Shown: positions 53,455 to 62,015, numbered from the stretch's first letter. The stretch: DNA of 64,000 nt from Pseudolysinimonas yzui (GCF_014653215.1 NZ_BNAI01000005.1:62001-126000); one strand, 5' to 3'. The notes: generated by a model from the sequence alone, not told the origin. Translations and numbers: made by a program.

Positions 53455-54920
53455 CCACGACGACCGCGACCCCGGATCTCGCGCACCGCGCCAGCCGCGG
53501 CACCCTGATGACCGTCGGGGCGCAGTGGTCGCGCACCGCGCTGCAGCTCGTCTCGACGGTCGTGCTCGCCCGGCTGCTCGCGCCCGCCGACTTCGGCCTG
53601 ATCGCGATGGTCATGGCGATCGTCGGTGTCGCCGACCTCATCCGGGAGTTCGGGCTGAGCGGCGCGATCGTGCGGCTGCGTGAGATCGACGCGGGGATGT
53701 GGGCCGCCATCCACCGCTTCTCGCTCGCCCTCGGCATCCTCGCCGGCGGACTCGCCGCGGCATCCGCCCCCCTCGTCGCGATGCTGTACGGCGAGGAGCG
53801 GCTCATCGCCCTGACGCTCGCGATCGCACCGCTCGTGCTCGTCAACAGCGTGGCCATGCCGCTGCAGGCGGCCCTGCAGCGCGACCTGCGCTTCGGCACG
53901 ATCGCGATCGTCGAGATCGTCGCCGCGGTGGTCGGCGTCGCCGCCGCGATCACGGCGGCCGCGCTCGGCGCCGGGGTCTGGTCGCTCGTGCTGCTGCCGG
54001 GCGTCTCGGCCCTCGTGCGGCTCGTCGGCTTCGTCATCATCCGCCGCCCGCCGCTCGCGCACGCCCGGCCGTGGCGGGAACTGCGCCCGGTCATCGGCAC
54101 CGGCGGCAGCATCTTCGGCGTCGAGTTACTCAACTACGCGGCCCGCAACCTCGACAACGTGCTCGTCGGCCGCGCCCTCGGCCCCGCCGTGCTCGGCGTC
54201 TACACCCGCGCCTACGCGCTGCTCATGCTGCCGATCAGCCAGCTCAACGGGCCGCTCGCCCGCGTCGGGCTGCCGGTGCTGTCGCGGCTGCGGGATGACG
54301 AGGATGCCTACCGCCGTTACGTGCGCGCGGCGATGCTGATGATCGCGTACGCGGCCATCCCGACCTTCGCGCTGCTCGCCGCCCTCGCCGGGCCGCTCGT
54401 GCTCGTGCTGCTCGGCGACGCGTGGACCGAGGCGGCGCCGATCTTCGCCCTCCTCGCGATCGCCGGAGCCGCCCAGGCCCTCGGAAACGTGTCGGGCTGG
54501 CTGTACGTGTCGCTCGGGCGCGCCCACCGCCAGCTCGCGTACTTCGCCGCGACGAAGCCGCTCGTGATCGCCGCCTTCGTCGTCGGCTTGATGTGGAACG
54601 GGGTGCACGGGCTCGCCCTGCTCTACGGCCTCGTCTCGTGCGCGTTGCTCGTGCCCGGTTTCCTGCTGGCGATCCGTGGCACGTTCGTCACCGCCGCGGA
54701 TGTGTTCCTCCCCGTGCTGCGGCCGGTGTTGCTCGCGCCGTTCGCGTTTGCGGCGGCGGCCGCGGTGTCTGCGCTGCTCGATCCCACCCCGTTCCTGGCT
54801 CTCGGGGCGGGGGCGCTCGCTGGGGTCGCGGTGTTCGCGGCGGCTCTGCTCATTCCTGCGTATCGGCGTGACGCCGCACGGATCGTCCATGTGATCTCCC
54901 GGGCGAGGAGGACTCGATGA
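53451..54920 (+). CDS. lipopolysaccharide/oligosaccharide flippase (Wzx-like)
   Basis: 489 residues, about fourteen transmembrane segments. The N-terminal motif VVLARLLAPADFGLIAMVMAI is that of the MOP-superfamily Wzx/TuaB-type flippases, which move lipid-linked units across the membrane. It completes a Wzx/Wzy-type pathway with the polymerase two genes upstream. ATG overlaps the GT2 gene by 4 bp. Confidence 0.88.
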   Translation: MTTTTATPDLAHRASRGTLMTVGAQWSRTALQLVSTVVLARLLAPADFGLIAMVMAIVGVADLIREFGLSGAIVRLREIDAGMWAAIHRFSLALGILAGGLAAASAPLVAMLYGEERLIALTLAIAPLVLVNSVAMPLQAALQRDLRFGTIAIVEIVAAVVGVAAAITAAALGAGVWSLVLLPGVSALVRLVGFVIIRRPPLAHARPWRELRPVIGTGGSIFGVELLNYAARNLDNVLVGRALGPAVLGVYTRAYALLMLPISQLNGPLARVGLPVLSRLRDDEDAYRRYVRAAMLMIAYAAIPTFALLAALAGPLVLVLLGDAWTEAAPIFALLAIAGAAQALGNVSGWLYVSLGRAHRQLAYFAATKPLVIAAFVVGLMWNGVHGLALLYGLVSCALLVPGFLLAIRGTFVTAADVFLPVLRPVLLAPFAFAAAAAVSALLDPTPFLALGAGALAGVAVFAAALLIPAYRRDAARIVHVISRARRTR

Positions 54921-56074
54921 ACCCGACTGCTGCGCTTCTCGCCCTGCCCGTGACGCTCGGGGTGGTGGTGCTCGCCGGCTGCGCCGCGCCGCCCGCGCCC
55001 CGCGACGACGCGCCGGGCGTCACCCGGTATGCCGCCGTCGACGGAAGCGGGTCGACCTGCTCGGCCGAGGAACCGTGCGCGGTCGCCGACGCCATCGCCC
55101 GGGCCGAGGGGGGCACGGTGCTGCTCACGGCCGGCGACTACGGCGACCTCGAACTCGGGGGTGGCAGCTCTCAGGCGGTCGTGCGCACCGACGAGGTGGT
55201 GCTGGAACCGGCGGACGGGGCCGAGGTCGTCGTCGGCAAGCTCACGCTCGACCTGCCCGCGACGACCTGGCGCGGGGTGACCTTCACCGGCGGGATCTAC
55301 CTCGACACCGCGGCGGGTCGCACCGTGCTCGACGGCATCCACGTCGACGGCTCGGGCGTGTTCGTGCACGCCGTCGACGTGACGATCAGCGACTCGGTCA
55401 TCGAGAACGGCACGTCGATCGACGGCATCCAGATCGCCGGGGCACGGAAGGTGACGATCGAGAACTCCACAATCCGCGGCTTCGGGCAGGGCCCGGGCAG
55501 CGATGTGCACTCCGACTGCGTGCAGATCTTCGACAGCTCGGAGGTGGTGCTGCGCGGCAACTACCTGGGCAACTGCGACAACGCCGGCCTCATCTTCTCG
55601 CCGGGGGGCGGCGACGGCATCAGCGACGTTCTCGTCGAGGCCAACCGCATCCAGGGTTGCGTCGTCGAGACGGAGCGCTGCAGCGGCGGCACCGCCTTCG
55701 ATCTGCGCGACGTGACGACGATCACCGACGTCGTGGTGCGCAACAACACGATGCTCGACGGGTCGGTCATGGTCGACCCGCTCGACGGTCTCGTGTTCGA
55801 CCGCAACATCGTCGACTACGTGTCGAACTGCGCGATGCCGATGACGAACTCGATCGTCGCGTCCTGGAACACCGGGAACTGCGACCGTCCCGACGCGCTC
55901 GGACGGGACGGAAACCGTCAGGGGGAGGTGCGAGTGCGGGATCGACAGAGCGGTGATCTCGCACTGGTGGATCCCCAGGACGCGGCGATCGACCCCACGG
56001 GAGCCGGGGCTCCTGCCTCGGTCGGGTTCGATGGGGAACCCCTGCCCGCCGATCAGGCGGGAGCCGGCGGGTGA
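54917..56074 (+). CDS. right-handed beta-helix lipoprotein
   Basis: 385 residues. Lipobox VVLAGC gives the lipidated Cys22. Repeated coils (VTISDSVIENGTSIDGIQI, VTIENSTIRGFG, VVLRGNYLGNCDNAGLIF, VLVEANRIQGC) form a right-handed parallel beta-helix, the fold of pectate lyases and polysaccharide lyases/epimerases. Anchored outside the membrane and encoded between flippase and pyruvyl transferase, it may bind, epimerise or cut the polymer. Catalytic residues not assigned. Confidence 0.75.
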   Translation: MNPTAALLALPVTLGVVVLAGCAAPPAPRDDAPGVTRYAAVDGSGSTCSAEEPCAVADAIARAEGGTVLLTAGDYGDLELGGGSSQAVVRTDEVVLEPADGAEVVVGKLTLDLPATTWRGVTFTGGIYLDTAAGRTVLDGIHVDGSGVFVHAVDVTISDSVIENGTSIDGIQIAGARKVTIENSTIRGFGQGPGSDVHSDCVQIFDSSEVVLRGNYLGNCDNAGLIFSPGGGDGISDVLVEANRIQGCVVETERCSGGTAFDLRDVTTITDVVVRNNTMLDGSVMVDPLDGLVFDRNIVDYVSNCAMPMTNSIVASWNTGNCDRPDALGRDGNRQGEVRVRDRQSGDLALVDPQDAAIDPTGAGAPASVGFDGEPLPADQAGAGG

Positions 56075-56964
56075 CCCGCCGCGACGGGCAGCTCGAACTC
56101 GTGGACGTCGCGGGCGTCGAGGTCGCCGCGTGGAATCCGGTGCGCGACACCGGACGCTGGGGCCGACGGGCGCTCGTGTCGCGGCCGGTCGGCAACTTCG
56201 GTGACCTGCTCGGCCCGGTGATCGTACGAGAACTGGTCGCGCAGCTCGGGCTCGGGGCCGCTCGCGTCCCGGGGCGACGGCTGCTCGCGGTGGGGTCGGT
56301 GCTGCACTTCGGCCGCCCGGGCGATGTCGTCTGGGGCGCCGGCCGCAACGCGAAGGCCGGCCCGCCGCCGGACGGCCTCGACGTGCGCGCCGTGCGCGGG
56401 CCGCGCACGGGGGTCGACTACCCCGGCGCGGTCGTGGGCGGCGACCCGGCTCTGCTGCTCGGCGGCCTGCGCCCCGACCTGCTCGTCGAACCGGCCGCGC
56501 GATCCGGGGTGGTGGTCGTGCCGAACCTCAACGAACTCGCCCGGCTGCGCGATCGCCGCGGGGTGTTGTCGCCGCGCGCCCCGCTCGCCCGGGTGCTGCG
56601 CACCATCGCGCGCAGCACGCTGGTCGTCGGCTCGTCGTTGCACGGGGTCATCGTCGCCGAAGCGCTCGGCGTGCCGGCCCGCGCGGTGCGCGCGGTCGAG
56701 GAGCCCCCGCTGAAGTACGAGGACTACTACCTGGCGACGGGGCGTGACCCCGACGAGGTCGTCGCGGCCAGCGTCGAGGAGGCGCTCGAGCGCGGGGGTG
56801 CGCCCGCGCCCGCATGGGATCCGAATCCGCTGCTGGGGGCGTTCCCGGCGGAACTGTGGGCCGGGGTTCCGGTCACGGGCGCGGTCGAAGGGGTCGCGCA
56901 GCGAACCCGTGAGGCGGCTGGGCATTGGCGGCGTGACCCCCGAACAGGGGTGATCGCCGGATGA
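56071..56964 (+). CDS. polysaccharide pyruvyl transferase family protein
   Basis: 297 residues, GTG start overlapping the beta-helix gene by 4 bp. GNFGDLLGPVIVREL at the N-terminus, VGSVLHFGRPGDVVWGAG, ARSTLVVGSSLHGVIVAEAL and C-terminal KYEDYYLATGRDP match the family that adds pyruvate ketals from PEP to sugars (as WcaK, EpsO, CsaB). It would make the polymer anionic. Last gene of the six-gene operon. Confidence 0.83.
   Translation: MTRRDGQLELVDVAGVEVAAWNPVRDTGRWGRRALVSRPVGNFGDLLGPVIVRELVAQLGLGAARVPGRRLLAVGSVLHFGRPGDVVWGAGRNAKAGPPPDGLDVRAVRGPRTGVDYPGAVVGGDPALLLGGLRPDLLVEPAARSGVVVVPNLNELARLRDRRGVLSPRAPLARVLRTIARSTLVVGSSLHGVIVAEALGVPARAVRAVEEPPLKYEDYYLATGRDPDEVVAASVEEALERGGAPAPAWDPNPLLGAFPAELWAGVPVTGAVEGVAQRTREAAGHWRRDPRTGVIAG
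56935..56953 (+). promoter_or_regulatory. exopolysaccharide motif E1
   Basis: GACCCCCGAACAGGGGTGA, followed by TCGCC and a TAGCGT (56973-56978) that may be the -10. It lies at the 3' end of the pyruvyl transferase gene, 108 bp upstream of GTG 57062. Confidence 0.5.
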
Positions 56965-56986
56965 ACCGGGCGTAGCGTCGAAGACA

Positions 56987-57029
56987 GGTTTCGATACGCG
57001 TCCGCCGACCGGCGGGCGCTACTCAACCC
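56987..57029. repeat. palindromic repeat copy E
   Basis: GGTTTCGATACGC, inner GTCCGCCGACCGGCGGGC, GCTACTCAACCC: a diverged copy with a longer inner stem. It lies in the leader between motif E1 and the surface-protein gene. Confidence 0.65.
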
Positions 57030-57061
57030 AAGGGTTTCACGAACGACGGGGGAGGTCACTC

Positions 57062-57640
57062 GTGGGAAAGCATGTATTGACGGGTCCGCGCCGCCGCGCG
57101 CGGGCACTCGCGCCGGCCGCGACGGCGCTCGCGATCGGGATCGCGGTCACCGGTGCCGCCGCGGCACCGGTGTTCGCGCACGGTCCCGGCGACGGCGGCG
57201 ACATCTACGGCGACGGCGGCTACGACGACGGGTGGGACCGCGGCGGCTGGGATGGCGGCGGCTGGGGCGACGGCAACTGGGGAGACCACAAGGACGATCC
57301 GCCGGTCGCGCCCGCCCCTCCGGCACCCGAGCCGGCAGCGCCCGCACCGGCACCTCCGGCACCTCCCGCACCAGCGCCCCCGGCACCTCCCGCGCCGGCA
57401 CCGGCGGAACCCGCCGCACCGGCGCCCGCCCCGGCCGCGCCGACCACCGTCGTCGAGCCCGCGGTGGCACCGCTGCAGCCGACCACGGTCAGCGCGGTGA
57501 AGAGCGCCTCGCCCTCGACGGCGGCCCCCACCCAGGACGAGACGGATGCCGCCGCAGCGATCGCCACGGGCGTCGGCCTCGCGGCCGCGGCCGGCTTCGG
57601 TCTGCTGCTGGTGCGTTCGCGTCGCGGCGGTGTCGCCTAG
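57062..57640 (+). CDS. secreted Gly/Asp- and Pro/Ala-rich surface protein
   Basis: 192 residues from GTG 57062, GGGGGAGG upstream. A signal peptide (cleaved near VFA-HGP), a Gly/Asp/Trp-rich stretch (GDGGYDDGWDRGGWDGGGWG), ~70 residues of Pro/Ala repeat that could span the wall, and a C-terminal hydrophobic helix with basic tail (LLLVRSRRGG). No LPxTG motif precedes the helix, so it is a membrane-anchored rather than sortase-linked protein. Low-complexity; no family. The upstream motif links it to exopolysaccharide genes. Confidence 0.65.
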   Translation: MGKHVLTGPRRRARALAPAATALAIGIAVTGAAAAPVFAHGPGDGGDIYGDGGYDDGWDRGGWDGGGWGDGNWGDHKDDPPVAPAPPAPEPAAPAPAPPAPPAPAPPAPPAPAPAEPAAPAPAPAAPTTVVEPAVAPLQPTTVSAVKSASPSTAAPTQDETDAAAAIATGVGLAAAAGFGLLLVRSRRGGVA

Positions 57641-57686
57641 ATAGGATGGGGTGTAATCCCTCCGTTACTTTCTAGGGAGTTCCCGC

Positions 57687-58973
57687 ATGCCCGCCATCGT
57701 GATCGTCGGCGCCCAATGGGGCGACGAAGGCAAGGGCAAGGCGACCGACCTGCTCAGCAGCCGGCTCGACTACGTCGTCAAGTTCAACGGCGGCAACAAC
57801 GCCGGTCACACCGTCGTCATCGGCGACGAGAAGTACGCGCTGCACCTGCTGCCGTCCGGCATCCTCACCCCCGGCGTCGTGCCGGTGATCTCCAATGGAG
57901 TCGTCGTCGACATCGAGGTGCTGTTCGAAGAGCTCGACGCCCTCACCGCGCGCGGGCTCGACGTGTCGAAGCTCGTCGTGAGCGCGAACGCCCACGTCAT
58001 CACCTCCTACCACCGCACGATCGACAAGGTCACCGAGCGGTTCCTCGGCAAACGCCAGATCGGCACCACCGGCCGCGGCATCGGACCGGCGTACGCCGAC
58101 AAGATCAACCGCGTCGGCATCCGCATTCAAGACCTCTTCGACGCGAACATCCTGCGCCAGAAGGTCGAAGGCGCCCTGCACCAGAAGAACCACCTGCTGG
58201 TGAAGGTCTACAACCGCCGCGCGATCGCCGTCAACGAGGTCGTCGACGAACTGCTCTCGTACGCCGAGCGGCTGCGCCCGATGGTCGCCGACACCTCGCT
58301 GCTGCTGCACCAGGCGCTCGAGGCCGGCAAGACGGTGCTGTTCGAGGGCGGCCAGGCGACCATGCTGGATGTCGACCACGGCACCTACCCGTTCGTCACC
58401 TCCTCGTCGGCGACTGCCGGCGGCGCCGCGACCGGATCGGGCATCGGCCCGGCCAGGCTCGAGCGCATCATCGGCATCGTGAAGGCCTACACGACCCGCG
58501 TCGGGTCGGGGCCGTTCCCGACCGAGCTGTTCGACGCGAACGGCGACTTCCTGCGCGAGACCGGCAACGAGTTCGGCACCACCACGGGCCGCCCGCGCCG
58601 CGTCGGCTGGTACGACGCCCCGATCGCCCGGTACGCCGCGCGCATCAACGGCATCACCGACTTCGTGCTCACCAAGCTCGACATCCTCACCGGTCTCGAG
58701 CAGATCCCGGTGTGCGTCGCCTACGACGTCGACGGGGTGCGCTTCGACGAACTGCCGGTCAACCAGAGCGACTTCCACCACGCCACCCCGATCTACGAGA
58801 CCTTCCCCGGCTGGGCCGAAGACATCACCGGCGCCCGCACCTTCGACGACCTGCCGAAGAACGCGCAGGACTACGTGCTCGCCCTCGAGAAGATCAGCGG
58901 CTCGCGCATCTCGGCGATCGGCGTCGGCCCCGCCCGCGACGCCATCGTCGTCCGCCACGATCTCATCGGCTGA
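57687..58973 (+). CDS. purA: adenylosuccinate synthetase
   Basis: 428 residues, full length. GTP-binding [17 protein letters not shown] at 7-23, [23 protein letters not shown] and [15 protein letters not shown] are all canonical. It forms adenylosuccinate from IMP, aspartate and GTP in AMP synthesis. GGGAG lies 9 nt before ATG 57687. Monocistronic, ending just before two copies of the palindromic repeat. Confidence 0.96.
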   Translation: MPAIVIVGAQWGDEGKGKATDLLSSRLDYVVKFNGGNNAGHTVVIGDEKYALHLLPSGILTPGVVPVISNGVVVDIEVLFEELDALTARGLDVSKLVVSANAHVITSYHRTIDKVTERFLGKRQIGTTGRGIGPAYADKINRVGIRIQDLFDANILRQKVEGALHQKNHLLVKVYNRRAIAVNEVVDELLSYAERLRPMVADTSLLLHQALEAGKTVLFEGGQATMLDVDHGTYPFVTSSSATAGGAATGSGIGPARLERIIGIVKAYTTRVGSGPFPTELFDANGDFLRETGNEFGTTTGRPRRVGWYDAPIARYAARINGITDFVLTKLDILTGLEQIPVCVAYDVDGVRFDELPVNQSDFHHATPIYETFPGWAEDITGARTFDDLPKNAQDYVLALEKISGSRISAIGVGPARDAIVVRHDLIG

Positions 58974-58983
58974 CCCCGCCTTC

Positions 58984-59021
58984 GGTGGTCGAGTAGCCCG
59001 CGCAGCGGGCGTGTCGAGACC
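58984..59021. repeat. palindromic repeat copy F, after purA
   Basis: GGTGGTCGAGTA, perfect inner stem GCCCGC-GCA-GCGGGC, GTGTCGAGACC. It begins 10 bp after the purA stop and may work as its terminator. Confidence 0.8.
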
Positions 59022-59142
59022 ACTCTCGGGGTTGTTCCGGGGCGACGTGTCGTCGATGGGTGACGGATGCTGCGCCGTGCCGATGACGCACCGTCGCCTC
59101 CGGCATCCGTCATCCCAAAGCGACGACGGCGACACCCCGCTC

Positions 59143-59179
59143 GGTCTCGACACGCGCCTTCGGCGCTACTCGACCGACG
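59143..59179. repeat. palindromic repeat copy G
   Basis: GGTCTCGACACGCGCC-TTC-GGCGCTACTCGACCGACG. Opposite orientation to copy F; it ends 7 bp before the VOC gene stop. Copies F and G bracket the space between the convergent purA and VOC genes. Confidence 0.8.
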
Positions 59180-59185
59180 AGGGAG

Positions 59186-59596
59186 TCAGGCGGCCTTCTC
59201 GCCGACGCGCACCATGTTGCCGGCGGGGTCGCGGAACGCGCAGTCGCGCACGCCCCAGCCCTGATCCATCGGCTCCTGCAGCACCTCGCCGAGGCCCGAC
59301 GCGCGGGCCTTCTCGAACGCGGCGTCGAGGTCGTCGGTGTCGAACACGATCGGGCCGAACGCCCCGAGGGCGACGAGGGATGCGATCTGGTCGCCCTCCT
59401 GTTCGCTCCGGCCGGCGTGCGGCTGGCTGATCACGATCTGCCCGACGCTCGAGCCGGGGGTGGCGAGGGTCACCCAGCGGAACTCGCCGTAGGGCACGTC
59501 GTTCACCACCTCGAGGCCGAGGGCGTCGCGGTAGAAGGCGACGGCCGCATCGACGTCGGGGGCGGTCACGGGGAAATGGGAAATGGAGATCGTCAT
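59186..59596 (-). CDS. VOC-family (glyoxalase-like) protein
   Basis: 136 residues from ATG 59596 (MTISISHFPVTAPDVDAAV). Two beta-alpha-beta-beta-beta modules, with metal/substrate positions in FPVTAPDVDAAVAFYRDAL and FRDPAGNMVRVGE. Vicinal oxygen chelate superfamily; could be a dioxygenase-, glyoxalase- or resistance-type protein. TAGCGT 7 nt upstream favours this start over the one at 59623. It lies 10 bp after the AraC gene. Confidence 0.85.
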   Translation of the reverse strand: MTISISHFPVTAPDVDAAVAFYRDALGLEVVNDVPYGEFRWVTLATPGSSVGQIVISQPHAGRSEQEGDQIASLVALGAFGPIVFDTDDLDAAFEKARASGLGEVLQEPMDQGWGVRDCAFRDPAGNMVRVGEKAA

Positions 59597-59603
59597 GCCG
59601 AAA

Positions 59604-59609
59604 ACGCTA
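59604..59609 (-). promoter_or_regulatory. -10 element, leaderless promoter of VOC gene
   Basis: TAGCGT on the minus strand, 7-nt spacer, then ATG at 59596. It overlaps the end of the AraC gene, so VOC may have its own promoter besides read-through. Confidence 0.45.
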
Positions 59610-60059
59610 CGCGCGGCCGGCATCCATCGCTTCTCGAATCCTGCTCGGCTGCGACGCGGGTTGGCGACTCGGGCGCGTGCCGACCATCACCGTCTTCGGC
59701 GGCAGGTTCTCCCAGCCGGAGTGGTCGAGCGCGCGATAGGCGGATGGCGTCATCCCGACGATCTCGGTGAAGCGCGAGCTGAACGAGCCGAGTGACGTAC
59801 AGCCGACCGCGAGGCACACCTCGGTCACCGACAGGTCACCGCGGCGCAGCAGGTCCTGCGCCCGCTCGATGCGCCGCGTCATCAGGTAGGAGTAGGGCGT
59901 CTCGCCGTAGGCCGCGCGGAACCGGCGGGCGAAATGCGACGGCGACATGAGCGCTCGCTGGGCCATCTCGGGCACGTCGAGCGGCCGGGCGTACTCGCGG
60001 TCGATGAGGTCGCGGGCTCGGCGCAGATGCGCGAGGTCGGCGAGCTCCTCCGGGGTCAT
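59607..60059 (-). CDS. AraC-family regulator, DNA-binding domain only
   Basis: 150 residues from ATG 60059, GGGGAGG 5 nt upstream. Two helix-turn-helix units (VPEMAQRALMSPSHFARRF and VTEVCLAVGCTSLGSFSSRF) make up the AraC DNA-binding domain. There is no effector domain, unlike typical ~290-residue AraC proteins, so activity may be set by expression level, as for MarA/SoxS-type proteins. It probably controls the adjacent VOC gene. Confidence 0.87.
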   Translation of the reverse strand: MTPEELADLAHLRRARDLIDREYARPLDVPEMAQRALMSPSHFARRFRAAYGETPYSYLMTRRIERAQDLLRRGDLSVTEVCLAVGCTSLGSFSSRFTEIVGMTPSAYRALDHSGWENLPPKTVMVGTRPSRQPASQPSRIREAMDAGRA

Positions 60060-60087
60060 GCGGCCTCCCCGTTCATGCACAGAAGCG

Positions 60088-60093
60088 TACGCT
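60088..60093 (+). promoter_or_regulatory. -10 element, leaderless promoter of Cys-rich gene
   Basis: TACGCT, 7-nt spacer, then ATG at 60101. Confidence 0.45.
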
Positions 60094-60100
60094 GCTGCTC

Positions 60101-60364
60101 ATGCCCGACCTCCTGTGCCGCTCCTGCGGTTCGAGCAACGTCATCCCCGACGCCGTCGTCAACGATCACGACGCGGTGTCGTGGCGTCCGCTGGGGGTCA
60201 CCGTGAGACTCGCGCATCCCGAGCAGACCGACATCCTCGGGCTGGTGACCGCGACGCGCGACTCGGTGACCGTGCCGCTGCACGCGCGGGTGTGCGGCGA
60301 CTGCGGTGCCGCCGACCTCTACGCCGACGACCCCGCAGCGCTCTGGGCGGCGTACCGGGGCTGA
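60101..60364 (+). CDS. small zinc-ribbon-like protein
   Basis: 87 residues. CRSCGSSNV near the N-terminus and CGDCGAADLY near residue 70 give two CxxC pairs that could bind one zinc. No family named; function unknown. Convergent with the membrane gene, 1 bp apart. Confidence 0.7.
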   Translation: MPDLLCRSCGSSNVIPDAVVNDHDAVSWRPLGVTVRLAHPEQTDILGLVTATRDSVTVPLHARVCGDCGAADLYADDPAALWAAYRG

Positions 60365-60365
60365 C

Positions 60366-61019
60366 TCAGGCCGAGGTCGCGAGCGCGTTGAACGCCGTGA
60401 CCGACAGCCATGAGCCGAGGGCGACCGACAGCACCCACAGCCCGAGGGCGATCGCCCAGTCGGTCGGGGTCGGCGCCGTCACCTCTTCGGCTTCGGTCGG
60501 GGTGAGTCCGAAGTAGCGACGTGCCTTCCCCTCGTAGGCGAACCGCGCGCCGACGACGTTCACCGAGCCGACGAGCGTCGGGGTGAGGGCTTTGCTGCTG
60601 ATCACGAACCAGACCGGCACGAGACCCATCACGATGAACATCACGCCGACGACGATGTTGCTGATGATGCCGACCCCACCGACCGCGCCGAGGATGAACT
60701 GGATGCCGAGGCCGACGAACAGGATCGGCCAGGCCCAGGCGACGAGCGACACCCCGAACCCGCGGGCGAAGAACAGCGCGACGCCGGCGGCGGCGAACAT
60801 CCCGAAGATGCCGATCGGGGCGAACACGATCACCGCCTCGGGGCACTCGGTCTCGATCACATAGGGCCCGCCCGACGCGCAATACCCGCCGAGCCCGATG
60901 ACGACGGCCGCGGCCTGGTAGAGCCCGAGGAAGAAGAAGGCGAACATCGCCCACGAGACGATGGCGCCGGCGAACCGCCAGCCGGGCGCGTCGAAACGAC
61001 CGGATCCGTGCGAAGTCAT
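60366..61019 (-). CDS. multi-pass membrane protein, hypothetical
   Basis: 217 residues with about six hydrophobic segments and a short cytoplasmic insertion (YEGKARRYFGLTPTEAEEV). Two cysteines (GYCASGG, ETECPEA) lie in an extracytoplasmic loop. Family not recognised. ATG 61019 is backed by TACGTT 6 nt upstream. Confidence 0.7.
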   Translation of the reverse strand: MTSHGSGRFDAPGWRFAGAIVSWAMFAFFFLGLYQAAAVVIGLGGYCASGGPYVIETECPEAVIVFAPIGIFGMFAAAGVALFFARGFGVSLVAWAWPILFVGLGIQFILGAVGGVGIISNIVVGVMFIVMGLVPVWFVISSKALTPTLVGSVNVVGARFAYEGKARRYFGLTPTEAEEVTAPTPTDWAIALGLWVLSVALGSWLSVTAFNALATSA

Positions 61020-61025
61020 GGCGAC

Positions 61026-61031
61026 AACGTA
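61026..61031 (-). promoter_or_regulatory. -10 element, leaderless promoter of membrane gene
   Basis: TACGTT on the minus strand, 6-nt spacer, then ATG at 61019. It is divergent from the GNAT gene, 33 bp from start to start. Confidence 0.5.
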
Positions 61032-61051
61032 GCGCCTGGGAGGATGTCGGG

Positions 61052-61681
61052 GTGACTGCCACTCGCCCCGAACGTCGTGTGCTCGACGGCCGGTTCATCC
61101 GCCTCGAGCCGTTCACGCCCGAGCACCTGCCCGGGCTCTGGGCCGCGCTCGGGCATCCCGAGGTGTTCGCGGGCGGGTACGGCGGCGGCCCGGCGGGTCT
61201 GCCCGCCGACGAAGCCGCTTTCGCCGAATGGGCGCCGAGTCACTTCCCGCACGAGCACGGCATCACCTACGTCGCTCGGCTGGTGGCGGGCCCGGACGCG
61301 GGCACGATCGTCGGCGCATCGAGCCTCGCCGATCTCGACCTCGAGAACGAGCACGCGCACATCGGCTGGACCGGCTGGGACCCGCGGGTGTGGGCGAGCC
61401 CGGTGAACCCGGAGGCGAAGCTGCTCATGCTCGGCACGGCGTTCGACCACGGGTTCGGGCGGGTGAGGTTGCAGGCGGATGCCCGCAACGAGCGGTCGCG
61501 CGGGGCGATCCTGAAACTCGGGGCGACGTTCGAGGGGATCAACCGTCGCGACAAGCGTCGAGCCGACGGGAGCTGGCGCGACACGGCGGTCTACTCGATC
61601 CTCATCGACGAGTGGCCGGGCGTGCGGGCGGGGCTGGAAGCGCGGCTCGCGACCGCTGTGCCGCCGATTCTCGCTCGGTAG
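61052..61681 (+). CDS. GNAT-family N-acetyltransferase
   Basis: 209 residues from GTG 61052. Acetyltransf_3-type fold: RFIRLEPFTPEHLPGLW, ASLADLDLENEHAHIGWTGW, and the CoA-binding LQADARNERSRGAILKLGATFEG. It resembles RimJ/RimL-type enzymes acting on protein N-termini or small amines; substrate unknown. Confidence 0.87.
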   Translation: MTATRPERRVLDGRFIRLEPFTPEHLPGLWAALGHPEVFAGGYGGGPAGLPADEAAFAEWAPSHFPHEHGITYVARLVAGPDAGTIVGASSLADLDLENEHAHIGWTGWDPRVWASPVNPEAKLLMLGTAFDHGFGRVRLQADARNERSRGAILKLGATFEGINRRDKRRADGSWRDTAVYSILIDEWPGVRAGLEARLATAVPPILAR

Positions 61682-61684
61682 GCT
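61679..61684 (+). promoter_or_regulatory. -10 element, leaderless promoter of chorismate mutase gene
   Basis: TAGGCT overlaps the GNAT stop codon; 7-nt spacer, then ATG at 61692. Confidence 0.45.
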
Positions 61685-61691
61685 GTGGCCC

Positions 61692-62015
61692 ATGGCCGAG
61701 ATGGATGACGAGACCCGTGCGGAGCTCGCCGAGCTGCGGCAGAGCATCGACAACATCGACGCCGCTCTCACGCATCTGCTCGCGGAGCGGTTCAAGGCGA
61801 CGCAGCGGGTCGGGCGCCTCAAGGCGAAGCGCGGGCTGCCGCCGTCGGATCCGGAACGCGAACGGGTGCAGACGGCCCGGCTGAAGGCGCTCGCGATCGA
61901 GGCGCAACTCGATCCGGCCTTCGCCGAGAAGTGGTTCAACTTCGTCGTCGCCGAAGTCATCCACCACCACGAGCAGATCGCGTCCACCGGAACGATCACG
62001 ACGCCCCAGCCGTGA
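61692..62015 (+). CDS. chorismate mutase, AroQ type
   Basis: 107 residues, all-helical. ELAELRQSIDNIDAALTHLLAERFKATQRVGRLK carries the helix-1 residues of AroQ mutases (Arg in LRQSIDNID, Arg in AERFKATQRVG, Lys in LKAKRG). It converts chorismate to prephenate for Phe/Tyr synthesis. It may need DAHP synthase as partner, as the small actinobacterial enzymes do. The SDR gene overlaps its end by 4 bp. Confidence 0.9.
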   Translation: MAEMDDETRAELAELRQSIDNIDAALTHLLAERFKATQRVGRLKAKRGLPPSDPERERVQTARLKALAIEAQLDPAFAEKWFNFVVAEVIHHHEQIASTGTITTPQP

